A stretch of 38,859 bases of DNA. Origin: an uncultured Clostridia bacterium. GTDB taxonomy: Bacteria > Bacillota > Clostridia > Oscillospirales > Acutalibacteraceae. Shown piece after piece: positions 1-7,839 of this stretch; positions within the stretch are counted from its first letter, which is position 1; every line of letters begins with the position of its first letter. The position numbers and the translations under genes are program-made. A model generated the notes under the pieces. The model was not told where the DNA came from and made no database searches. It saw nothing but the letters and a program-made list of their open reading frames with translations. Where the stretch lies: positions 1-38,859 of the forward strand of contig CALWIZ010000024.1 of assembly GCA_944380885.1 (NCBI GenBank), read 5' to 3'.

Positions 1-10
1 AAGTTTCGGT

Positions 11-162
11 CAAACCTTTTTAAAGGTTTGCGGTTTCTAAAGGCAGAGCCTTTAGCCGCTTTCCGCAGAAAGCGGAATCCTTTTGCATCATAAAACGCAG
101 GAAAGGGTGAAAAAACAGTCCGGTGGACTGTTCCTGTGGGAAACCCTCGTCGGGGGTTCCCT
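11..162. repeat. Cluster of five short hairpins (REP-like)
   Basis: Five perfect or near-perfect inverted repeats follow one another: CAAACCTTT/AAAGGTTTG (11-30), CTAAAGGC/GCCTTTAG (37-55), CCGCTTTC/GAAAGCGG (56-75), CAGTCC/GGACTG (116-130) and GGGAAACCC/GGGGGTTCCC (138-162). No plausible gene covers them. Such chains of small hairpins are typical of intergenic repeat families, but copy number elsewhere in the genome cannot be seen here. Confidence 0.6.
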
Positions 163-220
163 TTAACTGACTCTTTATTTGTGCAATTTTCCAATTAAAG
201 ATGAATTTTTCTACAAGCTG

Positions 221-248
221 AAAAGAGCCGTACAAAAACGGCTCTTTT
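221..248 (-). terminator. Intrinsic terminator of the small HTH gene
   Basis: An 11-bp perfect stem, AAAAGAGCCGT/ACGGCTCTTTT, overlaps the end of the leftward HTH gene (stop 247-249). Read on the minus strand it ends in TTTTC. The A-rich 5' arm lets it work in both directions. Confidence 0.75.
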
Positions 249-468
249 ATCTTTCGGGGTATTTTAGATTTTTCGGCAGACCGAGGACATAATCCGCCGA
301 CACGCCGTAATATCTGCACAGTGTTATAAGGCACTCGGTCGGGAGCTGCCTTTTATTCAGCTCATACTGGGAATAGGTAGTCTGCGCTATGCCGAGAATG
401 TCCGCAACCTGCTTTTGCGTCAGATCCCTGTCCTCCCTGAGCTCTCTTATTATTTCATTATACTTCAC
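247..468 (-). CDS. Small XRE/Cro-family HTH transcriptional regulator
   Basis: About 73 residues made of a single helix-turn-helix domain of the phage repressor type: LTQKQVADILGIAQTTYSQYE is the two-helix DNA-binding core, followed by the typical C-terminal YYGVSADYVLGL. I place the start at GTG 468 because GAGGTG lies six bases upstream; an in-frame GTG at 486 would put that ribosome site inside the gene. It has no effector or dimerisation domain beyond the HTH, as is usual for stand-alone Cro-like regulators. It has its own terminator and no obvious partner gene, so its target is unknown. Family assignment is sure; role is not. Confidence 0.85.
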   Translation of the reverse strand: MKYNEIIRELREDRDLTQKQVADILGIAQTTYSQYELNKRQLPTECLITLCRYYGVSADYVLGLPKNLKYPER

Positions 469-560
469 TGTGCTCACCTCAAGCACATTTTAAAAAACAA
501 TCTACTCTCAAATTAGCTTTTAACTCAATATAAGTTACAAAGCCCGTGAGGTTATCCAAT

Positions 561-734
561 ATGTACTGTGAATGTAATTTTTGTATATATAACTTTCAGA
601 ATTGCTGTACTTTGGAAAAAATAAAATTATCTTCGTCCGGAATGTGTGAATGCTGCATTTATATTTCTATTCCCAAAACTTATCTTGAGAAAGAAAAAAG
701 TATACAGCCTGAAATTCTTGACAGAAACGAATAA
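561..734 (+). CDS. Small cysteine-rich protein, function unknown
   Basis: A 57-residue protein with eight cysteines in two clusters: YCECNFCIYNFQNCC at the N-terminus and GMCECCIYI in the middle. The two halves are similar to each other (CxxCIY repeated), suggesting two small metal-binding knuckles. The tail is charged (LEKEKS). The start ATG at 561 has GAGGT eight bases upstream; an in-frame GTG at 546 lies before that site. The cysteine spacing suggests zinc or another metal, but I do not recognise a named family with certainty. It diverges from the HTH gene to its left. Confidence 0.6.
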   Translation: MYCECNFCIYNFQNCCTLEKIKLSSSGMCECCIYISIPKTYLEKEKSIQPEILDRNE

Positions 735-772
735 ATATCATTACCGGGTATCTTTCATGTGCCGGCAGACTG

Positions 773-1198
773 TCAAACTAACGGACGGTTCATACTGTCC
801 CTGTAAGAGCCGGTTGCGATTTTTATAATATCAACTATCCAGCCTATATAAAAAATTCCGCCGGTAAGCAAATAAAGAATACCGGTGCCGATTTTTCCGG
901 TGTAGAATCTGTGCACACCTAAGTATCCGAGAAAAATGCAAAGAAGCAGAGTTACTATTTTGCTCTTTCTGGCAGGTACTGCATTCGTGATGAAAGTTGC
1001 CGCGTTGACATTCGGTATTCCGTTTGTGCTGTTTACCACTCTTGTGGTCGCAGAGCTTGAATTATTCGTAACAGTACTGCTGATATTTATATTGATTGTT
1101 GCTTTTTTCTGATCCTGAGGCTGCTCGTTTTTATGACCGCAGTATTCGCAGACATCTCCGTTCATCGGCGCTCCGCAGGAAGGACAGTTTTCTGCCAT
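773..1198 (-). CDS. Zinc-ribbon and TM2-domain membrane protein
   Basis: A 141-residue protein. Residues 5-21 form a zinc ribbon (CPSC...CEYC). A Ser/Thr/Asn-rich low-complexity linker follows (about 32-75). The C-terminal half is a TM2 domain: two membrane helices (KIVTLLLCIFLGYLGVHRFY and GILYLLTGGIFYIGWIVDII) joined by the conserved GxHRFYTGK turn, then the charged end DIIKIATGSYRD. TM2 proteins with N-terminal zinc ribbons are common in Clostridia; their exact function is not established. The gene stands alone, with a long AT-rich upstream region. Confidence 0.85.
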   Translation of the reverse strand: MAENCPSCGAPMNGDVCEYCGHKNEQPQDQKKATININISSTVTNNSSSATTRVVNSTNGIPNVNAATFITNAVPARKSKIVTLLLCIFLGYLGVHRFYTGKIGTGILYLLTGGIFYIGWIVDIIKIATGSYRDSMNRPLV

Positions 1199-1337
1199 TT
1201 ATAACCCCTTTTTTCAAAATTTTAATAACAAATTTCAGGTTTTATCCTATATACTTATAATAACCAAACCTATGTGGTATTGTCAAACACATATTATACT
1301 TTTCCGCGGTTTTATAACAGTATTTGTAAAAACGACG

Positions 1338-2528
1338 TTACTTGGCCGGTGAGACGGTGCCCGAGCCGCTCCATGGAACCTTGCGCTTACTTTTGATAAT
1401 TTTAATCACCGCGGAAAACGCGCGGTACACCGCGAAGACAACCGCCGACATAACCGACGCGATACAGAAATTAAGCGGAACCATAACAAAAAAATACGGG
1501 AATCTTTCATGAAACCCCTCTATGTTCGTGCACAGAACCGGATATGTAATATTATCCGCTATCCACGAAAGAAGATATGTCCCGAAAGAAATTTCGGAAA
1601 GCCGGCTTATCAGCCACGCCGCAAAGCGCGGCATGACAACTGTTCTTTCTGGGCGGCCGCTCCCGTTTGCCGCGGAAGAGGAAAACGCCGCTTTTGAAAC
1701 AAAGTCCGTTTTCAAAACGGTGCAGAAAAGCAGAACCGACAGCACAGTGTCCTGAACTCCTCCCCAGTCCGATATTCCGTTCCATATAAAGGTGCGGCCG
1801 TGGCATAGGTAATAATCATATGCGCCGAAAAGAATTACCGCCGCCAGAAATACACCGATATTGAAAATTTTTTTATTTCTTATCGCTTCCTTATTTTCGC
1901 TGATATAGGCGCCTATAAAATAATATGTAACGGGATAGAGCTTAGTCCAGAAATCCGGAAATATTTTAAACGCGAAGGGCTGCGGCGAGGCGGCAGGCGC
2001 AATCAGTCTCGCGTACCAGTCGAACGAATTGAACGTAGTAGGCAGAACCGTCACAAAAATCATAACGGATATAAGCAGTTTTTTCCCGCGCCGGTCGAGA
2101 TTGCCGTATAAAACATTAAAGAAAGGAATAAGCGCAAACAGACCGATATACATTTCGACATACCATGAGTACTGCTGAAATGTAAATATATTCTCAAAAG
2201 CCGAAAAGAGTGTTACCGGTTCGTTCAGTCCGAACTTTCTGAACAAAAGCATCGCGGCAGTCGATAAAAGATAGACAAATATTACCTTGCCTATTCCGGT
2301 ATAATACCTGAGACTTACTTTTTTGTTTTTCATCAGATACCCCGTGAGCAGCAGAAACAGCGGAACACAGACCATAAACATCGTTCGTGCGGTTATGGCC
2401 GCGAACATCGTCTCTCCCCTTATTTCAGTACCGTAAAAGCCGGTATTCAGGAAAAAATGCACCGAAATAACCGATATTACCGCGATTACCCGTATTATAT
2501 CCAACGTCAGAATTCTTTCTTTTTTCAT
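1338..2528 (-). CDS. Acyltransferase family 3 membrane protein
   Basis: A 396-residue polytopic membrane protein of the acyltransferase-3 (OafA/WecH-like) family, which O-acylates surface sugars or other envelope molecules. The signature N-terminus is present: LDIIRVIAVISVISVHFF with the conserved histidine of helix 1, then an Arg in TARTMFMVCVPLFLLLTGYL. Around ten hydrophobic segments follow, ending in a basic tail. I choose ATG 2528 because AGGGGCT lies just upstream; an in-frame ATG 48 bases earlier lacks a site. It precedes no clear glycan locus, so the acceptor is unknown. Confidence 0.85.
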   Translation of the reverse strand: MKKERILTLDIIRVIAVISVISVHFFLNTGFYGTEIRGETMFAAITARTMFMVCVPLFLLLTGYLMKNKKVSLRYYTGIGKVIFVYLLSTAAMLLFRKFGLNEPVTLFSAFENIFTFQQYSWYVEMYIGLFALIPFFNVLYGNLDRRGKKLLISVMIFVTVLPTTFNSFDWYARLIAPAASPQPFAFKIFPDFWTKLYPVTYYFIGAYISENKEAIRNKKIFNIGVFLAAVILFGAYDYYLCHGRTFIWNGISDWGGVQDTVLSVLLFCTVLKTDFVSKAAFSSSAANGSGRPERTVVMPRFAAWLISRLSEISFGTYLLSWIADNITYPVLCTNIEGFHERFPYFFVMVPLNFCIASVMSAVVFAVYRAFSAVIKIIKSKRKVPWSGSGTVSPAK

Positions 2529-2601
2529 TCTTAAGCCCCTTTTGCATATCATGCTTTTTGCGGATTCAGGCGCCATAGTTCAATAAAACGCCGTATCCCG
2601 C

Positions 2602-3057
2602 TTAACCGCCGTATTTTTTCAGCATTACAAAATTCGTGAGCGGCACTCCGTTTTTCAGTACCCGCTGTTCTTTTATTACCGCATAGTCACGGTGCTCGAA
2701 AAACGGTTTTGCGGTTATCGAGGAATGAACCGTTATGTCGCCGTTTATATGTTCTTCAAGTCTGCCGCAAAGCGCCGTCGCCGTTCCGCGCCCCTGATAA
2801 TCCCTGTGAACATACAGACGGTCAAGATACCCTGTACAGTCGATATCCCCGAATCCAATTATAATACCGCCTTCAACCGCGACAAGTGTAAAATGCTCCT
2901 TAAGCGACCGGTTCCATTTATCACAGTCGACACTTTCGCCCGTCCAAGCGTTAAGTTCTTCCTCGGTATAATCTTTAATATTTACCGTATGGACAGTATT
3001 GTAAAAAAGCTCCGTTATTTCTTTGCAGTCTTTTTCCTCATATCCACGAATATACAT
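2602..3057 (-). CDS. GNAT-family N-acetyltransferase
   Basis: A 151-residue single-domain GNAT protein that would transfer an acetyl group from acetyl-CoA to an amine. The acetyl-CoA loop is visible as DYQGRGTA (motif A), preceded by the beta-strand YLDRLYVH and followed by FFEHRDYAV, the usual motif B region. Overall it resembles the YafP-like branch. The start at 3057 (MYIRGYEE) is where GNAT homology begins; an in-frame ATG 72 bases upstream gives a lysine-rich extension with no family match. Substrate cannot be inferred. It lies between an acyltransferase and a lipase on the same strand, with no sign of functional linkage. Confidence 0.82.
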   Translation of the reverse strand: MYIRGYEEKDCKEITELFYNTVHTVNIKDYTEEELNAWTGESVDCDKWNRSLKEHFTLVAVEGGIIIGFGDIDCTGYLDRLYVHRDYQGRGTATALCGRLEEHINGDITVHSSITAKPFFEHRDYAVIKEQRVLKNGVPLTNFVMLKKYGG

Positions 3058-3148
3058 TTTCGCACAGCTTTCCGTATTTTTCAATATTTTATCTTTAATT
3101 TTACAGTTCTGTTTAACCCAGACCGGCAAAGCGCGCTTTTTCCGGCAT

Positions 3149-4531
3149 TTAAAACCCGCGTTTTTTAAGGTCAGACACCAAGCCTACATAAAATTCCCTT
3201 ACGTCAAAGCCGGGTATGTTTTCCCTATTCAGGTCTATTACGTCGCCGTGGGAAATCCCTCTTGAGCCGGCAGGCTCTATGAGAGTGAATTTTTCTCCCC
3301 ATTCAGCCGAATCAACCGATACCAGCCCGTCGTTTCTGCCGTCAAAGTGCTTTACAAGAGGATAGCTTAAATTAAGCGGAAATTTGCCGCTCCTTGCCTT
3401 TTTGCAGTAAGACATAACGCTTTGATAAAACACTTCGCCGGAATCCGGAGTTTCGGCGTTGAACCTCTCACAGGAGGCGGCGGTAAGATCGGAAACAGCC
3501 GCGAGGAAATCGGGGTCGCTGTCTCCGAGCTTTTTTAAAGTTTTATTATATGTATTCGCTATTGAGTTACGGACTTTTTCAGGAGTTTTTTCAAGCAGAA
3601 AATCCGCGAACAGGCAGCCCCGGTGAGGCGTGTTGACGGTTGTGAGGCTCGCCACGTACGGCGCCGCGCCGAAATGCGTTATCGCCGCCCGGCTGTCAAG
3701 TCCGCCCTTTGAATGAGCGATTATATTGACCTTTTCACATCCGGTCTGTTTTACTATATCTGAAATACGCTCCGCGAGCTCTCTGCCGCAGTCTTCGACC
3801 GACGCCGCGGACTGCTGTTTTCCGTAAAAAATCTCAGCGCCGTTTCTTTTAAGCTCTCCGCTTATCCTGCCCCAGTAGTTAAGATACCGGAAATCACGGA
3901 AAAACACGCCGTGCACAAGCAGCAGCGGATACCTTGCGGCGCAGTCCGAGCGTTCCTTTCTTACTTCATTGAGCAGGTTTTTCTCCGATTCGGTTATTAT
4001 CTCGGCGTTTACGATACGCATTATTTTAATAAGATAATAAATATTAAGCCCCGGTATCCAGCCGAAAAGCGCGCCGAGCACACGGTGCTTTATGCCAAGC
4101 TGTACCGACCTTAAATATAGTCTACCCATGCCTGCCCAGAATATAAGCGACTCAAATATCACGGCAACGACAACCGAGCCCAGCATCGTACCGATCGCTT
4201 TAACCGAACTGATATCGTTCCACGGAATAATATTTTTAAAAGATACATAAATAAAATAAATCTGGAGAATTACCGTTACAGTAACGCTTATCAGAAAAAC
4301 AAACAGCAGCTCATAACCGTCTGACAGTGTTTGAAGCCTTTTGATATCGAGCCTGTGCCGCTGAGGCCTGAACAGCACCGCGGCAAACAGCAGCGAGGGA
4401 ATAATTACAGCCGCAGCACAGACCGCCGCCGGCAAAACTATTCCTCCTCCGGCAAGTAATGTAAAAAGCATTACCGTACAGGAGCAGTAAACTGTCAGCA
4501 AAGAGTATGTTATTCTTCTTAAATACCGCAT
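3149..4531 (-). CDS. Membrane-anchored triacylglycerol lipase-like alpha/beta hydrolase
   Basis: A 460-residue protein. The first ~190 residues hold about four membrane helices. From LLVHGVFFRDFRYLNYW (oxyanion-hole region) it is a lipase-type alpha/beta hydrolase: the nucleophile elbow is AHSKGG (GxSxG variant), the acid is likely the Asp in DGRNDGLVS, and the catalytic His is in RGISHGDVIDL. TVNTPHRG is typical of bacterial triacylglycerol lipases. The catalytic half probably sits at the membrane surface; which side it faces is not clear. The start at 4531 is preceded by AAGGGG. Lipid substrate unknown. Confidence 0.85.
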   Translation of the reverse strand: MRYLRRITYSLLTVYCSCTVMLFTLLAGGGIVLPAAVCAAAVIIPSLLFAAVLFRPQRHRLDIKRLQTLSDGYELLFVFLISVTVTVILQIYFIYVSFKNIIPWNDISSVKAIGTMLGSVVVAVIFESLIFWAGMGRLYLRSVQLGIKHRVLGALFGWIPGLNIYYLIKIMRIVNAEIITESEKNLLNEVRKERSDCAARYPLLLVHGVFFRDFRYLNYWGRISGELKRNGAEIFYGKQQSAASVEDCGRELAERISDIVKQTGCEKVNIIAHSKGGLDSRAAITHFGAAPYVASLTTVNTPHRGCLFADFLLEKTPEKVRNSIANTYNKTLKKLGDSDPDFLAAVSDLTAASCERFNAETPDSGEVFYQSVMSYCKKARSGKFPLNLSYPLVKHFDGRNDGLVSVDSAEWGEKFTLIEPAGSRGISHGDVIDLNRENIPGFDVREFYVGLVSDLKKRGF

Positions 4532-4613
4532 TTTTGTTTCCCCTTACAAATTTTGAAATCAGCCAACCATAACAATTAAAAAAATTCCGAATTGCTTGCG
4601 CCGGCTGCCGCGC

Positions 4614-5222
4614 TTAAAATTTTTCTATACTCATGGTTCTCATTTCTTCTTCCGTAACGCCGTTCTTTCTGCCGTATTCAAGCCAATATGAAGTAGATGC
4701 TCTTATAAAAATCCTTTTGGGCAGCGGCATGGTAGTTTTTAACACACGCTGTTTTCCGTCCGATATGCAGCCGGCAAGCATTTTAATTTTGCGCTCCGCA
4801 AAAGACCTGAACGGGGTATCGAGTATAGCCTCGCCGCTTCCTATTTGAAGCGCCGATCCGAAAGGAAAACCGTTCTGAGCGCAAAACAATTTTACCATAT
4901 CCACCGCCGTGTCGTTCTGCGCCGGCTCAAAAAAGCCGCAGTTCACAATAACCGAAACGGTCGGTTTCTTTTCGGGCGGATTTTTTTCAAGAGTCTTCAA
5001 AAATCCCAGCAGAGTAGAAGGTATCCCGTCGGCATAAAGCGGGAAAACGAACAGTAAATCCGTAAAACCGTTTATTTTGCCGCAAAGCTCTGTGTGATTG
5101 TTTTTTGAAATATTATAATACTCTGTTTTTTCCTTACAGTTTTTTATAAAAATATCCGCGTACAGTTTTGAATTTGATTTAGGCGCACGGGGACTCGCGT
5201 TCAGTATAATTATTTCCGCCAT
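4614..5222 (-). CDS. Flavodoxin-fold NAD(P)H-dependent oxidoreductase (partner 1)
   Basis: A 202-residue protein starting with an FMN-phosphate binding loop of the flavodoxin type (IIILNASPRAPKSNSKLYA). LLFVFPLYADGIPSTLLGFLKTLE matches the second flavin loop of the NADPH-dependent FMN reductase clan. It overlaps the upstream flavodoxin-like gene by 13 bases, so the two are probably co-translated and may form a heteromeric flavoprotein. The C-terminal third is basic and shows no known domain. The electron donor and acceptor are not evident. Confidence 0.75.
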   Translation of the reverse strand: MAEIIILNASPRAPKSNSKLYADIFIKNCKEKTEYYNISKNNHTELCGKINGFTDLLFVFPLYADGIPSTLLGFLKTLEKNPPEKKPTVSVIVNCGFFEPAQNDTAVDMVKLFCAQNGFPFGSALQIGSGEAILDTPFRSFAERKIKMLAGCISDGKQRVLKTTMPLPKRIFIRASTSYWLEYGRKNGVTEEEMRTMSIEKF

Positions 5223-5722
5223 TCCTTAACAGCCTCCCTTACCGCGCTTTCGGTCTCGTTTTCATTTACGAATACAATACGCCAGCTTTTAAACGACATA
5301 TTTTTCGCGTTGCGCTCTACAAGACGGCGGAAGACCTCGCGCTCTTCCTCGCCTGTATCGCCGTAAGCTATTATCACTGCTTTTTTGAGTGCAACTGCCC
5401 TCTGTACATGATGAGTTTCGCCGTCAAGCAGGCGGATAAAAGCCATTTGTATCGGTATCGCCCGTTCAAGCATGGTTTTCATCACGGTATCGTAGCCGCC
5501 GTATTTTATACGGCTGACATAAATTACTGCGTCGCTTGCGGCTATCAGCGGATATACCTTTACGGCGTCGTCGCGTATAACGCACTTGCCGGGCGTTTTT
5601 GTCCAGCAGCCGAAACAGCCGACACAGTTAGCTATTTTAAGTTCTGACAAATCAATATACTTTATCCCATTTGATATTTCAGAGGAAATATTTAAAGGTG
5701 TGTCGCTGAGTATCAGTTTCAT
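5210..5722 (-). CDS. Flavodoxin-fold NADPH-dependent FMN reductase-like protein (partner 2)
   Basis: A 170-residue flavodoxin-fold protein. The central CVGCFGCWTKTPGKCVIRDDA motif, with spaced cysteines, is characteristic of the iron-sulfur flavoprotein/NADPH-dependent reductase family, followed by ASDAVIYVSRIKYGGYD in the second flavin-contact region. The classic first loop (SxRxxSxT) is poorly conserved (LSDTPLNISSEI), so FMN binding may depend on the downstream partner. It is translated first of the pair, from ATG 5722 with a GGAG site, and overlaps the next gene by 13 bases. Confidence 0.75.
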   Translation of the reverse strand: MKLILSDTPLNISSEISNGIKYIDLSELKIANCVGCFGCWTKTPGKCVIRDDAVKVYPLIAASDAVIYVSRIKYGGYDTVMKTMLERAIPIQMAFIRLLDGETHHVQRAVALKKAVIIAYGDTGEEEREVFRRLVERNAKNMSFKSWRIVFVNENETESAVREAVKEWRK

Positions 5723-5796
5723 ATTCGCTCCGTTTCGTTTATTTATTTATATTATATTTCGCTTTTGAATAATAAAACATTTAAAAGGCACTGAAT

Positions 5797-5964
5797 TTAC
5801 AGCCTGATTTCTATATGTTCGCCGTCCGCGCTGTTTACTTCGACCAGCTTCCAGTTTTTGTGTCTCCTGCGAAAACGGTTTACCGTTTTTACAAATTTTA
5901 CCGACTGCGCCATTTCCTTTTGTATGCGAAGTGTTGAAATTCTTTCGCCTAACGTAATATCCAT
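5797..5964 (-). CDS. Small basic protein of 55 residues, unknown
   Basis: A short open frame with a strong ribosome site (AAAGGAGA seven bases before ATG 5964). The product starts MDITLGERISTLRIQKEMAQ and continues with an Arg/Lys-rich centre (NRFRRRHKNWK) and an acidic tail ending HIEIRL. The net charge is strongly basic in the middle, which would suit nucleic-acid binding, but I recognise no domain. It sits alone between rlmD and the flavodoxin pair, on the same strand. The good ribosome site is the main evidence that it is expressed. Confidence 0.55.
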   Translation of the reverse strand: MDITLGERISTLRIQKEMAQSVKFVKTVNRFRRRHKNWKLVEVNSADGEHIEIRL

Positions 5965-6105
5965 AGCGTTTTCTCCTTTCGTTTTGTGTTTTAAGTATAC
6001 CCTTTAAACACAACGAAATAAATGGCGCGTAAGTTGAAAACAGCAAAAACAGCTCAACCAAACGCTGATTTTTCTCTCAACTTTCGGTTGAAATACCATG
6101 CGCAG

Positions 6106-7455
6106 CTATATTTTGGAACTTAATAATAACGCTACCGTCTCCACATGTCCTGTTCTCGGGAACATATCGACCGGCGTGTATTCGCAAAGACGGTAGCCTT
6201 TTTCTGAAAACAGCTTTATATCCCTTGCTAAAGTCGCCGGGTCGCAGGAGACATACACGACCCTTTCGGGGCGGAATTTCTGCGTTATTATATCTATCAG
6301 CTCGGCAGAACAGCCTTTTCTCGGCGGGTCGACTATTACCGCGGACGGCTGTATTCCTCTTGCGGCAAGCTCTGCCGCGGCGTCGGCGGCGTCGGCGCAT
6401 ATAAACTCCGCGTTTTCCGTACCGTTAAGATTTGCATTAAATCGCGCGTCCTCAACAGCCTCCGGCACTATTTCGGCGCCTATTATTTTTTTTGCCCTTC
6501 CCGCCATCGAAAGTCCTATCGTTCCGGCGCCGCAGTAAAGGTCAAGTATTACCTTTCCGTCAGGCTCCGCGTACTCAGCCGCCTTTCTGTACAGCTTTTC
6601 GGCAGTGCTTCGGTTTACCTGATAGAACGACAGCGGCGACAGCCGCACTTTAACTCCGCACAGTACATCGGTTATATATTTTTCGCCGTATATTACCTTA
6701 CATTCTTTTCCGAGTATGACATTTGTCTTTTCTCGGTTGATGTTGAGCTGCACGCTTTTAAGACTCTCGCCGCAAAGAGCAGAAAAACGGCTTACAAGAA
6801 TATCCGCAGCCGGAAGCGAACCGCCGTTTATAACGATACATACCATTATTTCGCCGGTTTTCTCCGCAAGACGGATATAAAGGTGACGCAGAAGTCCTTT
6901 GTGGCTTAGTTCATCGTATACGCTGATTTTGTTTTCCGCCGCCCAGCCTGAAAAAATTTCCGCAATTTTCCCGAAAATCTCCGGCTGGAGGGCGCAGTCG
7001 CCGCACTTTACTATCCTATGGGAACGAAAGGCGTAAAATCCGACCGAGCCGTCCTGCGCCACCGGATACTGCGCCTTGTTGCGGTAACGGTCGGGGCTGT
7101 CAGATGGTATGATCGGTTTCGGCGGCATATCAGCGCCGCCTATGCGCTTTACCGCCTCATAAACCCGCTTCTGCTTTATCCGGCACTCCGCCTCATAGCT
7201 TATATGCCGCAGAACGCAGCCGCCGCACTGCCTGAAATAAGGACAGGTGTTTTCCTCCCTGTCAGGCGAGGCGACAAGTATTTCTTCCGCCTTGGCATAG
7301 GCGCAGCTCTTTTTTACCTTAAGCAGCTTCGCCCTTACGCGGTCTCCGACGGCGGTCATCGGCACAAAAACCGCCATGCCCTCGTATCTTCCGACCCCGC
7401 TGCCCTCATCGGTTATATCGGTTATATCAATAATTATTTCTTCGTTTTTCTGCAT
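6106..7455 (-). CDS. rlmD: 23S rRNA (uracil-C5)-methyltransferase, RumA/RlmD (RlmCD) family
   Basis: A 449-residue SAM-dependent RNA methyltransferase that makes 5-methyluridine in 23S rRNA. In Gram-positive relatives one enzyme (RlmCD) modifies both U747 and U1939, so the exact sites are uncertain. A TRAM RNA-binding domain covers about residues 1-57. Cys71, Cys77 and Cys80 (CPYFRQCGGC) and a later Cys in VKCGDC fit the [4Fe-4S] ligands. SFYQVNRSTAE, DLYCGAGTIGLS (SAM), VDPPRKG and the catalytic YVSCDPATLARD are all present. The ribosome site GGAGAG precedes ATG 7455. Full length for the family. Confidence 0.93.
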   Translation of the reverse strand: MQKNEEIIIDITDITDEGSGVGRYEGMAVFVPMTAVGDRVRAKLLKVKKSCAYAKAEEILVASPDREENTCPYFRQCGGCVLRHISYEAECRIKQKRVYEAVKRIGGADMPPKPIIPSDSPDRYRNKAQYPVAQDGSVGFYAFRSHRIVKCGDCALQPEIFGKIAEIFSGWAAENKISVYDELSHKGLLRHLYIRLAEKTGEIMVCIVINGGSLPAADILVSRFSALCGESLKSVQLNINREKTNVILGKECKVIYGEKYITDVLCGVKVRLSPLSFYQVNRSTAEKLYRKAAEYAEPDGKVILDLYCGAGTIGLSMAGRAKKIIGAEIVPEAVEDARFNANLNGTENAEFICADAADAAAELAARGIQPSAVIVDPPRKGCSAELIDIITQKFRPERVVYVSCDPATLARDIKLFSEKGYRLCEYTPVDMFPRTGHVETVALLLSSKI

Positions 7456-7608
7456 AACGCTCTCCGCTTTTACTTGTTACAATTATTATATTATATCATC
7501 AGCTCACAGGCAAGCAGAGCTTGACCGACATTTTCAATAACGGAATTTTCGTTTTTTTATGCAAAAAGTAAAAATTCACGAAAAATTCATAAATTTATTA
7601 CAATCTCC

Positions 7609-7636
7609 TTGACAATTCAAAAAAAGATGTTACAAT
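7609..7636 (+). promoter_or_regulatory. Strong sigma-A-type promoter with no gene behind it
   Basis: TTGACA (7609-7614), a 16-base spacer and TACAAT (7631-7636) form a near-consensus promoter. It points right, away from rlmD, towards the convergent lysA, so no coding gene lies downstream on its strand. Confidence 0.7.
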
Positions 7637-7642
7637 ATAGTT

Positions 7643-7736
7643 ACAGTATTCGACACAGATTTGCTTACAAAGCGGCAGGGTAATAATCTTGTCGTTTTAT
7701 TTTTCCCCTTTGCGGTCTCCGCAAAGGGATTTTTTT
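7643..7736 (+). ncRNA. Candidate small RNA of about 95 nt
   Basis: The transcript expected from the 7609 promoter would start near 7643 and end at the terminator at 7706-7736. It contains no ATG-initiated frame with a ribosome site. The 5' part could fold weakly around GCTTACAAAGC; the 3' end is the terminator stem. It does not match any RNA family I can recall (6S, SRP and tmRNA are all longer). It is inferred only from a promoter and terminator in register. Confidence 0.45.
7706..7736 (+). terminator. Intrinsic terminator of the candidate small RNA
   Basis: A perfect 10-bp stem, CCCTTTGCGG/CCGCAAAGGG with a TCT loop, is followed by a run of seven T. This is a textbook rightward terminator, and it lies only ~70 bases from the promoter. 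Confidence 0.85.
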
Positions 7737-7749
7737 GCTTTCAGACGCA

Positions 7750-7787
7750 AAAAGCTCCGGACCGGATTTTTCCGGTCCGGAGCTTTT
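7750..7787 (-). terminator. Terminator of the dap-lysA operon
   Basis: A perfect 17-bp stem (AAAAGCTCCGGACCGGA, loop TTTT, complement) lies about 50 bases past the lysA stop. Its A/T-flanked arms make it bidirectional, so it also backs up the small-RNA terminator on the other strand. Confidence 0.9.
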
Positions 7788-7839
7788 ATTTACAGATTTT
7801 TGTCAGAACCCTGCTGTTTTTATCGGCATATTCGGCTGC

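Noticed and set aside
20..334. Long leftward open frame across the hairpin cluster
   Set aside because: It runs through five palindromes and a terminator and into the HTH gene in another frame; no ribosome site or domain.
7018..7524. Rightward frame of 168 codons opposite rlmD
   Set aside because: Antisense shadow of a well-supported gene; Tyr/Arg-rich sequence without a recognisable domain.
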